Origin: Rhodococcus sp. B7740
Lineage (GTDB): Bacteria; Actinomycetota; Actinomycetes; Mycobacteriales; Mycobacteriaceae
Reading direction: 5' to 3'
Length of the DNA: 64,000 nucleotides
NCBI RefSeq assembly: GCF_000954115.1
Contig: NZ_CP010797.1
Location: 1-64,000 of the forward strand
Of this stretch, positions 20,922-29,013 are shown piece by piece. The notes under the pieces are model-generated. The model worked only from the letters and a program-made list of their open reading frames with translations. It did no database searches and was not told where the DNA came from. Numbering within the stretch: the first letter of the stretch is position 1; each line of letters begins with the position of its first letter. The translations under genes and the position numbers were made by a program.

Positions 20922-22003
20922 GCGCGCCCAGCAGAGCGGCACTCGTCATCGGTGCCACCGGCATTGCCGGCCAAACGATCTCGCGTCGGCTCGTCGACGC
21001 AGGGTGGACCACCTACGGTCTGGCCCGCGGCACGACCAATCCGGTGGAGGGCGTGGTGCCGGTCTCGGCGAATCTGCTCGATGCGGAGTCGTTGACTGCA
21101 GCACTCGACGGCGTCGACCCGGAGATCGTGTTCATCACGGCCTGGATGAAGCAGGACTCGGAGGCCGAGAACATCGAGGTCAACGGGAGCATCGTCCGCA
21201 ACGTCCTCGGTGCGATGAAGGGCAAGTCCGCGCTGCGTCACGTCGGGCTGATGACCGGCCTGAAGCACTATCTCGGCCCGTTCGACGACTACGCGACCGG
21301 TGTCATGGCCGAAACCCCGTTCCACGAGAGCGAACCCCGGCTGCCGAACCCGAACTTCTACTACACCCAAGAGGACGAGCTGTTCGCGGCGTCGGAGAAG
21401 CAGGGGTTCACCTGGAGCGTGCACCGAGCGCACACCGTCTTCGGCTACGCGGTGGGCAACGCGATGAACATGGCACTCACCCTCGGGGTCTACGCCGAGA
21501 TCTGCCGCGAGACCGGCGCTCCGTTCGTGTTCCCCGGCTCGGACACCCAGTGGAACGGTCTGACCGACATCACCGACGCAGACCTTCTCGCCGAGCAGAT
21601 GATCTGGGCGGCAACACATGTCGAGGGCGAGAACGAAGCGTTCAACATCGCCAACGGTGACGTGTTCCGGTGGCGCTGGATGTGGCCGCAGATCGCGGAG
21701 GCGTTCGGCGTCGAACCCGTCGGATTCTCCGACGCCCCCAAGCCGCTCGACGACCGCATGGAAGACGCCCCGAAGGTATGGGCGGAGATCGCCGCGAAGC
21801 ACGGTCTGGTCGAAGCCGATGTGAAGCGTCTCGCGTCCTGGTGGCACACGGACGGCGACCTGGGCCGCGACATCGAGTGCCTGACCGATATGACCAACAG
21901 CCGCAAGGCCGGCTTCCTCGGGTTCCGTTCCACGTTCGAGAGTTTCATGGACAAGACCGAGAGCTACCGCGCGGCCGGGATACTCCCGAGGAGTCAGCGA
22001 TGA
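20918..22003 (+). CDS. PRISE-like SDR (progesterone 5-beta-reductase/iridoid synthase-type reductase)
   Basis: This is a 361-residue atypical extended SDR. The cofactor motif is GATGIAGQTISRRL, and GLARG after strand two suggests NADPH. The segment FYYTQEDELFAASEKQGFTW carries the catalytic Tyr without the usual YxxxK, typical of the PRISE group, which reduces activated C=C bonds. Further conserved text is SVHRAHTVFGYAVGNAMN and DTQWNGLTDITDADLLAEQM. It overlaps both neighbours (ATGA at each end), so it is firmly within the operon. The family assignment is from motif recognition. Substrate could be an enone intermediate of the pathway. Confidence 0.78.
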   Translation: MSAPSRAALVIGATGIAGQTISRRLVDAGWTTYGLARGTTNPVEGVVPVSANLLDAESLTAALDGVDPEIVFITAWMKQDSEAENIEVNGSIVRNVLGAMKGKSALRHVGLMTGLKHYLGPFDDYATGVMAETPFHESEPRLPNPNFYYTQEDELFAASEKQGFTWSVHRAHTVFGYAVGNAMNMALTLGVYAEICRETGAPFVFPGSDTQWNGLTDITDADLLAEQMIWAATHVEGENEAFNIANGDVFRWRWMWPQIAEAFGVEPVGFSDAPKPLDDRMEDAPKVWAEIAAKHGLVEADVKRLASWWHTDGDLGRDIECLTDMTNSRKAGFLGFRSTFESFMDKTESYRAAGILPRSQR

Positions 22004-22773
22004 ACGAGCAGTCGCAGTTCACGAACAAGGGTGCCATCGTCACCGGTGCCGGCAGCGGTATCGGTCGAGCGGTGGCGTATCGGCTGGCGTCGTTGGGTGC
22101 GCGGGTGCTCGCCGTCGACATGAACATGGCGGCCGCGGAGCGCACCGCAGCGGAGTCGGACGGCGAGATCCATCCGTTCGCCGCCGACGTGTCCGTCCAC
22201 GATCAGGTGAAGGCCTATGCGGATGCCGCGACCTCGCTGATCGGTGAACCACGACTGTTCTTCAACAACGCCGGGGTCGAGGGAGTGCACAAGTCCATCG
22301 TCGACACCACCGAGAGCGAATGGCGATCGGTGGTCGACGTCAACCTCAACGGAATGTTCTTCGGGCTCAAGCACGTACTCCCACTGCTGCGTCGGTCCGG
22401 AGGTGGAGCGGTGGTCAACACCGGTTCGATTCTCAGTCTCAAGGGCGCTCCCGATCGCTCCGACTACGTGGTGACCAAGCATGCCGTTCTGGGTCTGACC
22501 CGCAGTGCTGCAGCCGAATCCGCCGCTCACGGCATTCGAGTGAACTGCATCTGCCCCGGGCCGGTCGACACCCCGTTGATGTCGAGGTCCGAAAGTCTGG
22601 TCAACCCGGACGATCCGAACTTCGAGCGCGACCGATTCATCGAAGGCACACCACTTCGGCGCTACGGATCACCCGAGGAGATCGCCGAGCTGGTGGTCTT
22701 CCTCCTCCGCGAGGACGTCGGCTATCAGACCGGTTCCGCGGTCACCATCGACGGTGGAATCACCGCGGTCTGA
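22000..22773 (+). CDS. Short-chain dehydrogenase/reductase (SDR)
   Basis: This is a 257-residue classical SDR: TGAGSGIG cofactor motif, Asp in VDMNMAAA (NAD preference), FNNAGVEG, catalytic Ser in NTGSIL, and YVVTK (the YxxxK motif). The C-terminus is AVTIDGGITAV. It overlaps the PRISE-like gene by four bases. About 45 bases separate it from the next dehydrogenase. It is similar in length to the SDR at 18.1 kb but only moderately alike, so it is not a recent duplicate. Confidence 0.87.
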   Translation: MNEQSQFTNKGAIVTGAGSGIGRAVAYRLASLGARVLAVDMNMAAAERTAAESDGEIHPFAADVSVHDQVKAYADAATSLIGEPRLFFNNAGVEGVHKSIVDTTESEWRSVVDVNLNGMFFGLKHVLPLLRRSGGGAVVNTGSILSLKGAPDRSDYVVTKHAVLGLTRSAAAESAAHGIRVNCICPGPVDTPLMSRSESLVNPDDPNFERDRFIEGTPLRRYGSPEEIAELVVFLLREDVGYQTGSAVTIDGGITAV

Positions 22774-22818
22774 CGCGGACACCCCCTGCACACAGAACAT
22801 CGACTACAGGAGAAAGCT

Positions 22819-23892
22819 ATGCGCGCCGCGGTATTTCACGACCGACACGATGTACGGGTAGAAGACGTTCCGGCCCCGAAGGTCGGCCCCGGCGAGGTTC
22901 TGCTTCGTCCGTTCTTCTGCGGCATCTGCGGAACGGACCTGCACGAGTACGCCTTCGGTCCGATCGTCATTCCGACCGAACCCCACGCACTCACCGGCGC
23001 GAAAGCCCCGCAGGTGTTCGGCCACGAATTCTCGGCGCGCGTGGTCGAGATCGGCTCCGACGTGACGTCGGTCGCGGTGGGCGATCGCGTGTCGGTGATG
23101 CCGCTCGTCACCTGCGGCAAGTGCTACTACTGCCGACGCGGGCTCAACCACCTGTGTGTGATCATGGCCTGCACCGGGTTGAGCTGGGGCGGCGGAGGAA
23201 TCTCCGAACTGGTTGCGGTGCAGGAACAACAGGTATCGGTGCTTCCGGACAGCGTCAGTGACGTCCAGGGCGCTCTCATCGAGCCGGCAGCGGTGGCCGC
23301 TTACGGTGTCGACTGCACCGGCCTGAGAGCAGGCGACACCATCCTCATCACCGGTGCGGGACCGATCGGTGCCCTGTCCGCTCTGTACGCACACGCATCG
23401 GGTGCGGCGAAGATCATCGTGTCCGAGCCGAATGCCAAGCGCCGCGCGCTGATCGAGGCATTCGGCATCGCCGAGGTACTGGACCCCACCGTGCAGGACG
23501 TGCCCGCCGCGGTCCTCGCACTGACCGGCGGTATCGGGGTCGATGCCGCAGCGGAATGCTCGGGTCACCAGCACGGACTGACGGCCGCACTCGGCAGCGT
23601 TCGCTCCGGCGGAACCGTCGCCCAGGTCGGACTGCACGTCAAGCCGGCCACGATCGATCCGATGGCCATGTCCAACAAGGACCTGACTCTGGTGGGTACC
23701 TGGTGCTACCCGGTGTACGACTGGCCGCGCATCATCGCCCTGGTCGCATCCGGACGCTACCCGGTGGAGAAGGTCGTCAGCGAGATCATCGACGTCGAGA
23801 ACATCGTCGCCGACGGATTCGAGCGGCTGCTCGACCCGAACGGTGACGCCCAGAAGCTTCTGGTTCGGGTCGGCGACGCACCGGCGTCCTGA
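22819..23892 (+). CDS. Zinc-dependent alcohol dehydrogenase (2,3-butanediol dehydrogenase-like)
   Basis: This is a 357-residue MDR dehydrogenase. The catalytic zinc site is Cys in FCGICGTDLHEY and His-Glu in FGHEFSARV. The structural zinc Cys set is CGKCYYCRRGLNHLC. The Rossmann motif is ITGAGPIGALSALY. The catalytic-loop spacing (a long insert PIVIPTEPHALTGAKAPQ) is characteristic of butanediol/sorbitol-type enzymes. It has AGGAGA upstream and sits 45 bases after the SDR. It would interconvert a vicinal diol and a ketol or a similar pair. Confidence 0.86.
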   Translation: MRAAVFHDRHDVRVEDVPAPKVGPGEVLLRPFFCGICGTDLHEYAFGPIVIPTEPHALTGAKAPQVFGHEFSARVVEIGSDVTSVAVGDRVSVMPLVTCGKCYYCRRGLNHLCVIMACTGLSWGGGGISELVAVQEQQVSVLPDSVSDVQGALIEPAAVAAYGVDCTGLRAGDTILITGAGPIGALSALYAHASGAAKIIVSEPNAKRRALIEAFGIAEVLDPTVQDVPAAVLALTGGIGVDAAAECSGHQHGLTAALGSVRSGGTVAQVGLHVKPATIDPMAMSNKDLTLVGTWCYPVYDWPRIIALVASGRYPVEKVVSEIIDVENIVADGFERLLDPNGDAQKLLVRVGDAPAS

Positions 23893-23936
23893 TCGACACG
23901 ACAGCAGCGACCTTCCGCCCCACGCTAGGAGAAACA

Positions 23937-24815
23937 ATGCACATCGGATTCGCCGGAGTCGGCCGCATGGGTACCCACATGGTGCGCCGCCTCCTCGAGG
24001 CGGGCCACACGGTCACCGCCTACGACATCTACCTGACGGCGGAAACCGCGCCGGCCGAACTGGTCGATCTGGGAATGACGATCACCTCGACGCCCGCCGA
24101 TCTGGCCCGCGCCGAGATCTCCTTCAGCATGTTGCCCGATGCTGCAGCGACCGAGGAGGTGCTGTTCGGTGAGCACGGAATCGCCACGGCCGGTGCGTCG
24201 GAGCACCTTCACGTGGTGATGGGAACGGTCGGACCGACGGCCGTGCGCGAATTCGCCGAGCGTGCAGCAGGTTCGGGCACCGCGGTGGTCGACGCCCCGG
24301 TCTCGGGCAGCGTGAGCCTGGCCGATACCGGGCAGATCACGACGATGGTCGGGTGCGACGACGAACAGTTCACCTACCTGAAGCCGATCCTCGAGGCGGT
24401 GACGCGCGCGCAGTTCCACACCGGTCCCGCCGGTACCGCCTCGGTGGCCAAGCTCGCGGTCAATTCGGTTCTCGCAGCACTGAATCAGGCCGTCGCCGAG
24501 GCGTTGATTCTCGGTGAATCGGCCGGCTTGGCCCCGTCCGCCCTGTACGAAGTGTTGGGCTCGAGTGCGGTGGCTGCGCCGTACGTCGGCTACAAGAAGG
24601 AGCACTTTCTCGATCCGGACGCCGCGGGTGTGGCATTTCCCTTGTCGCTCTTGCACAAAGATGTGGGCCTCGGACTTGCGTTGGCCCGCGATCACGCCCT
24701 CGATCTGCCCCAGGCCACGACCGTCGGGAACGTTCTCGACCGGGCGTTGGATTCCGGGCTCGGGGCGAAGGACATGGCCGCAGTGCTCGAGTTCCTGAAG
24801 CCCGCCGAATCCTGA
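23937..24815 (+). CDS. NAD(P)-dependent beta-hydroxyacid dehydrogenase (3-hydroxyisobutyrate dehydrogenase-like)
   Basis: This is a 292-residue two-domain oxidoreductase. The N-terminal Rossmann motif is GFAGVGRMGTHM. The substrate-binding segment is DAPVSGSVSLADTG, and the catalytic lysine lies in GTASVAKLAVNSVLAALNQAV. This family oxidises beta-hydroxy acids or reduces semialdehydes. It has AGGAGAAAC before the ATG and closes the operon. The stop lies four bases from that of the convergent serine hydrolase gene, within the short palindrome CCTGACCGTCAGG. Confidence 0.87.
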   Translation: MHIGFAGVGRMGTHMVRRLLEAGHTVTAYDIYLTAETAPAELVDLGMTITSTPADLARAEISFSMLPDAAATEEVLFGEHGIATAGASEHLHVVMGTVGPTAVREFAERAAGSGTAVVDAPVSGSVSLADTGQITTMVGCDDEQFTYLKPILEAVTRAQFHTGPAGTASVAKLAVNSVLAALNQAVAEALILGESAGLAPSALYEVLGSSAVAAPYVGYKKEHFLDPDAAGVAFPLSLLHKDVGLGLALARDHALDLPQATTVGNVLDRALDSGLGAKDMAAVLEFLKPAES

Positions 24816-24818
24816 CCG

Positions 24819-25952
24819 TCAGGCGAGGGCGTCGTAGACCGCGCGCACGTATTGCTCGGCTCGGTCGGATCCGATGATTCCGGGACCCATGCGGTTCATC
24901 ACGTAGGAGATGGTCAGCTTCGAGTCCGGGTGCAGAACGGTCAGCGATCCGCCCCAGCCGCCCCAGAAGCAGACCTTGCCTTCGGGGATGTAGGGCATCG
25001 ATTCGGGCTGTGGCAGAGCGAAACCCAGGCCGAAGCGCAACGGAATGCCCAGGGCCAGATCGACCCCGTCGGATTGCTCCTCGAAGATCGTGTCGATCGT
25101 CTCCGGGCTCAGCAGTCGTACGCCGTCCACGGTGCCGCCTCGGGAGATGACGGACAGGATTCTCGCGACCGATCGGGCATTGCCGTGCCCGTTCAGTGCG
25201 CCCATGTCCGCGGCGCGCCACGCCGCGGTGTTCGCCGACGAGGCCTGCACCAACGGTCCGAGAAAGGTCCTGCGACGCACCAACGTCGGGTCGGGCACGC
25301 CATCATCGGTCGGCGGTGGTGGCGGCACGACGTCGGCGATCCGATCCCAGTCGGTCTCGGCGGCACCGATCTGGAAGTCGGCACCGAGGTGGCCGGCGAT
25401 CTCGTCGGCCACGAACCGCCGCAACGATGTTCCGGTGACGCGGCGAACGACTTCTCCGATCAGGTGGCCTTGGCTGGCCGCGTGATAACCCGAGGTGGTG
25501 CGGGAATCCCACCACGGTGCCTGCGCCGCCAGCCTCGAGGTGGAGAGTTCCCAGTCGTAGAGGTCCTCTTCGCTGAACGGTCGGTCCCAGCCCGAGACCC
25601 CGGAGGTGTGCGACAACAGATGCCGGATCGCGATGTCGTCCTTACCTGCGGCCGCGAACTCGGGCCAGTACGACGCCACCGGCGCATCGTGATCGACCAA
25701 CCCACGGTCGATCAGCATCAATGCCGCCAGACACGTCACCATTTTCGTCGTCGACCACACGTTGGTGATCGTGTCCGACTCCCACGGCAGGCGACGTTCG
25801 GTGTCGCGATGGCCGCCCCACAGGTCGACGGCAATGTGGCCGTCGATGTCGACCACGATGGATGCGCCCAGTTCGGCGCCGCTGTCGAGGTTGGCGCTCA
25901 ACGCGTCTCGTACCGCGGTGAAGCGTGCGTCGCAGTGACCGTCAATCGTCAT
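24819..25952 (-). CDS. Serine hydrolase, family VIII esterase/beta-lactamase-like
   Basis: This is a 377-residue penicillin-binding-protein-fold hydrolase. The nucleophile motif SxxK is Ser67-Thr-Thr-Lys70 (NVWSTTKMV). The second motif is a Tyr in SGYHAAS, and the C-terminal strand is near FWGGWGGSL. No signal peptide is visible, so it should be cytoplasmic, as for EstB-type esterases, and not a secreted beta-lactamase. ATG 25952 overlaps the 3' end of the TetR gene by 11 bases; the longer frame upstream is not supported. In this cluster it may hydrolyse an ester made by the Baeyer-Villiger enzyme. Confidence 0.85.
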   Translation of the reverse strand: MTIDGHCDARFTAVRDALSANLDSGAELGASIVVDIDGHIAVDLWGGHRDTERRLPWESDTITNVWSTTKMVTCLAALMLIDRGLVDHDAPVASYWPEFAAAGKDDIAIRHLLSHTSGVSGWDRPFSEEDLYDWELSTSRLAAQAPWWDSRTTSGYHAASQGHLIGEVVRRVTGTSLRRFVADEIAGHLGADFQIGAAETDWDRIADVVPPPPPTDDGVPDPTLVRRRTFLGPLVQASSANTAAWRAADMGALNGHGNARSVARILSVISRGGTVDGVRLLSPETIDTIFEEQSDGVDLALGIPLRFGLGFALPQPESMPYIPEGKVCFWGGWGGSLTVLHPDSKLTISYVMNRMGPGIIGSDRAEQYVRAVYDALA

Positions 25953-26583
25953 GTGCCGCTCCCAGAATGCGGTGGACAGCCAGTTCGACGTATCCGTCGG
26001 CAACGTCCTCGATGCTCAGCTCGCCGCCGTCGTGGAACCAGTTGCTGATGCCGTTGAGCATGTCGGTCAGGGCGAACGACGCCAATCGCGCGTCCGGGAC
26101 GGTGAATTCACCACTGCGCATTCCGGCGGTGATCACGTCGCGGACGCGTCGTTGGTACTGGCGGCGGTAGTCCTTGATGACGGCGCGGTGCTCGGGGGTG
26201 AGCGAGGCCAACTCGTGCAGGCCGACGATGTACTCGACCCGTCTCCGGTTCAGATGCACCAGGTGCGCACGCACCAGAGACGACAGGCGTTCGGTGGGGG
26301 TCCCCGCCGCGTCGAGCAGCGGCAGGTTCTCCTCGGCCGGCTCCTGTGTGACCGTCAGACAGATCGCGAAGAGGATGTCTTCCTTGGACGGGAAGTGGTG
26401 GTAGAGGCTGGCACCCTTGATACCGACGGCGTCGGCGATGTCGCGCATCCCCACGTTCGAGTAGCCCTCACGCGCAAAGATATTGGCGGCATTGGCGACG
26501 ATGTCGTCTCGTCGTTGGCGGGTGCGGAGCTGTCGGGGAAGGGGACTCACATCAGCCGGCTGCGGTGAATGTGGCTGCGTCAT
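25942..26583 (-). CDS. TetR-family transcriptional regulator
   Basis: This is a 213-residue regulator. The N-terminal helix-turn-helix (residues about 22-68) reads DDIVANAANIFAREGYSNVG...GIKGASLYHHFPSKEDIL. The C-terminal domain is all-helical and would bind ligand, likely an acyl-CoA or a pathway intermediate as in other regulators beside acyl-CoA ligases. It is co-transcribed with the ligase (ATGA overlap at 26580-26583) and the serine hydrolase. Palindromes in the 28.83-29.01 kb promoter region are candidate operators. Confidence 0.88.
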   Translation of the reverse strand: MTQPHSPQPADVSPLPRQLRTRQRRDDIVANAANIFAREGYSNVGMRDIADAVGIKGASLYHHFPSKEDILFAICLTVTQEPAEENLPLLDAAGTPTERLSSLVRAHLVHLNRRRVEYIVGLHELASLTPEHRAVIKDYRRQYQRRVRDVITAGMRSGEFTVPDARLASFALTDMLNGISNWFHDGGELSIEDVADGYVELAVHRILGAAHDD

Positions 26584-28142
26584 ACGGTTTCCTCGACCGC
26601 CGCCAGCAGCCGGAGTTCACGCTTGAGGATCTTGCCCTGCGGGTCGACGGGCAGTTCGGCCACGATGTGTACCGATTTCGGTGCCTTGTACGACGCCAAC
26701 TCGGTGCGGCAGTACTCGATGATTGCGGCCGGGTCGGCGGTCACTCCGTCGCGGGCGATGACGAAGGCGGTGACGGCCTCGGACCAGTACGGGTCGGGTA
26801 CTCCGACGACGGCGGCGCGTAGCACGTCCGGGTGCGTGTGGATGGTGCGTTCCACTTCCTGCGACGACACGTTCATCCCTCCCGACTTGATCATGTCCTT
26901 CATTCGATCGTAGAAGAACAGGTTGCCGTCGGCGTCGATACGGACCATGTCGCCGGTGTGTACCCACCCATCCCGGAACACCTCAGCGGTGCGTTCGGGG
27001 TCCTTGAAGTAGCCGAGCATCACCGATGGAGTGCGGCAGAGCAATTCGCCGATCTCGCTCTCGTTGCCCGCGGGGTCGACCACCTTGATCTCGAGGTGAG
27101 TGACGGGCTTGCCGATCCACGACGCGTCGCCGTCGGGAATGTCGTCGAGGGTCGAGAACCACCCGACCGAGCCGAGCTGCGAGAGTTCGGACTGTCCCCA
27201 GTAGGTGCCCCAGATGGCCTCGGGTGCCGCGGCGGCCCAGGCGCTGATCGTGTGCGGTGACACCTGGCCACCGTAGGTGAGGCAGCGCCTGACCTGGCCG
27301 ACGGTCTCGGAGCCGAATTGCGCGTCACGGGCCAGAGCCAGGTAGAACGTCGGCGTCTGCGCGATGACGGAGATCTTCTCGGCGGCGATGATGCGCAGCG
27401 ATTGCGCCGGGTCGACCGTCGCCGGCAGAACGAGCGTGGCACCCATCAGCGTGAGGGTTGTCATCGAGCCGAGTCCGGCGATGGTGTGGAACGGCATGAC
27501 GAACAACCAAGTGTCCTCCGGTCCCGTCCGCAGGCCCCAGCTCCACGCGGGCGCGGTGGAGATGAGGAAGTTGCGGTGCGGGATCATCACGCCCTTGGGA
27601 GCCGCTTCGGTTCCCGAGGTGTAGATGACCATCGCGACGTCGTTCTCGTCCATCTCGACGTCCGGCTCGGTGGACGGGGTGTTCGCCGTCAGTGCGGCGT
27701 ATTCGGGTCCGAACGTCACCAGGGTGGTGGTCTCCGGCTTCACCGAGGAGATGATCTCGGCGTAGGCCGGATCGGCCACCACCACAGTCGGTTCCGCATG
27801 TTCGAGTTGGTGCTTCACCTCGGCCGCGCGGTACATCACGTTGATGCCGGTGAAGGCTGCTCCGGCTTTGAGCGTGCCGTAGTACGCGACCACCACGTCG
27901 ACGCTGTTGCGCGCCATAGAGGCGACGCGGTCGCCGGTGGTCACTCCGAGGTCGACCAGCAGGTTGGCGAACTGATTTGCGCGAGAATCGAGTTCGCCAT
28001 AGGTCGTGACCTCACGCGTGCCGTCCGCCGCGTAGCTGATGAATGCGACCTTGTTCGGCTGCGTCCGCGCATGGCGACGAAGTTGATCGCCGATGGTGGC
28101 GCGTCCGATGGGGGAGCGGTGGTGGGTGGCAGTACCGGGCAC
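26580..28142 (-). CDS. Acyl-CoA synthetase (AMP-forming ligase)
   Basis: This is a 520-residue ANL-superfamily enzyme that activates a carboxylic acid to its CoA thioester through an acyl-AMP. The P-loop motif is IYTSGTEAAPKGV (about residues 172-184). The A5-type segment WGTYWGQSE, the hinge HTGDMVRIDADGNLFFYDR and the C-terminal catalytic lysine in PQGKILKREL are all present. GTG 28142 is preferred because AAGGAG lies six bases upstream; the longer frame has no family-like sequence. It lies 25 bases after the nitroreductase gene. The acid substrate is not determinable. Confidence 0.88.
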   Translation of the reverse strand: MPGTATHHRSPIGRATIGDQLRRHARTQPNKVAFISYAADGTREVTTYGELDSRANQFANLLVDLGVTTGDRVASMARNSVDVVVAYYGTLKAGAAFTGINVMYRAAEVKHQLEHAEPTVVVADPAYAEIISSVKPETTTLVTFGPEYAALTANTPSTEPDVEMDENDVAMVIYTSGTEAAPKGVMIPHRNFLISTAPAWSWGLRTGPEDTWLFVMPFHTIAGLGSMTTLTLMGATLVLPATVDPAQSLRIIAAEKISVIAQTPTFYLALARDAQFGSETVGQVRRCLTYGGQVSPHTISAWAAAAPEAIWGTYWGQSELSQLGSVGWFSTLDDIPDGDASWIGKPVTHLEIKVVDPAGNESEIGELLCRTPSVMLGYFKDPERTAEVFRDGWVHTGDMVRIDADGNLFFYDRMKDMIKSGGMNVSSQEVERTIHTHPDVLRAAVVGVPDPYWSEAVTAFVIARDGVTADPAAIIEYCRTELASYKAPKSVHIVAELPVDPQGKILKRELRLLAAVEETV

Positions 28143-28167
28143 GGCGGACTCCTTCAGGTACGAGCTT

Positions 28168-28830
28168 CTACAGGGCGGGGGAGAGTGCAGCGGAGTCGAA
28201 CATCGGCTGCGAGAAGGTCTCTGCCGCAACGATCTGCTCCACCGGATCACGGGTGAGCTTGCGCGGGAACGACTTCTCCGGATAGCCGACGGCGATGTGT
28301 GCGGCGGTGATGTACTCGTCCGGGATGCCGAGCAGTTCGCGGATGGCCGGTTCCTCGTGGCACAGCAACGTCGTCACCGCGGTGGCGACGCCCTGATCGC
28401 GCAGGCTCAGGCACAGGTTCTGCACGGTCGGGTAGATGGACGCGCCGCCGACGACGGAGAGTCGGCCGAGTTCGTGGTCGGTGGGATGCAGTCCGTCCAA
28501 TGCGGCGCAGACCACCACGATGGCAGGCACCTCGTGAAGGTGACGGGCGAAGTAGTCGGCGTCCTGCACGGTCTTGGGCAATGCGCCGACGGCGACGGTT
28601 CCGCCGGTGATGCCGGCGAAGTAGGCGTCCCACATCGGGAGGTAGAGATCGGCGAGGGCCTGCTTACGGGCGGCGTCGCGCACCACGATCCAGCGCACGG
28701 GCTGCCGGTTGCCGCCCTGCGGGCCGAAGCGGGCGACGTCGAACGCGGCCTTGAACACCTCGTCGGGAACAGGGTCGCTGAGGTACCGCCTGCAGGTGCC
28801 GGTGGTGCGCATCGCCTCCGTGAGTTCCAT
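28168..28830 (-). CDS. Nitroreductase-family FMN oxidoreductase
   Basis: This is a 220-residue FMN-binding protein. FMN-contact segments are TCRRYLSD near the N-terminus, RFGPQGGNRQPVRWIVV, and the C-terminal AHIAVGYPEKSFPRKL. The family reduces nitro groups, quinones or enones with NAD(P)H, and some members act as dehydrogenases on CoA-linked or cyclic substrates. ATG 28830 has GAAGGGACA upstream. It is the first gene of the minus-strand operon that continues with the ligase, TetR and serine hydrolase genes. Confidence 0.82.
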   Translation of the reverse strand: MELTEAMRTTGTCRRYLSDPVPDEVFKAAFDVARFGPQGGNRQPVRWIVVRDAARKQALADLYLPMWDAYFAGITGGTVAVGALPKTVQDADYFARHLHEVPAIVVVCAALDGLHPTDHELGRLSVVGGASIYPTVQNLCLSLRDQGVATAVTTLLCHEEPAIRELLGIPDEYITAAHIAVGYPEKSFPRKLTRDPVEQIVAAETFSQPMFDSAALSPAL

Positions 28831-28879
28831 GGGTGTGTCCCTTCGCCTGTCCGCTGTTAGGTAGTGCCTTGAAGCATCG

Positions 28880-28895
28880 TGTGGCGTGTGCCACA
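28880..28895. promoter_or_regulatory. Palindrome TGTGGC-N4-GCCACA in divergent promoter region
   Basis: A perfect 6-base inverted repeat with a four-base spacer sits about 50 bases before the nitroreductase start. It lies between that operon and the Baeyer-Villiger gene. It is a candidate operator for the TetR regulator or another repressor. Confidence 0.4.
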
Positions 28896-28953
28896 TTGTC
28901 AAGGGTCGAAAGGCTGTGAATATCGAGATCGCGAATCCCTTGCGGGAAATTGC

Positions 28954-28967
28954 CTAACCGTGGTTAG
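28954..28967. promoter_or_regulatory. Palindrome CTAACC-GT-GGTTAG in divergent promoter region
   Basis: A perfect 6-base inverted repeat with a two-base centre lies 46 bases before the GTG of the Baeyer-Villiger gene. Spacing and AT-ends are typical of TetR operators. It is a candidate site for the regulator encoded at 25.9-26.6 kb. Confidence 0.45.
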
Positions 28968-29013
28968 TTGAGCTGTCGGAGTCGGATGGAGCAGCGCGCA
29001 ACAGGAGGTACCG

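Noticed and set aside
20348..21847. 499-codon minus-strand frame
   Set aside because: It overlaps the dehydrogenase and PRISE-like genes completely; no motif and no ribosome site.
24811..24823. CCTGACCGTCAGG palindrome as a terminator
   Set aside because: It only spans the two convergent stop codons, with short arms and no T-run, so it is not convincing as a terminator.
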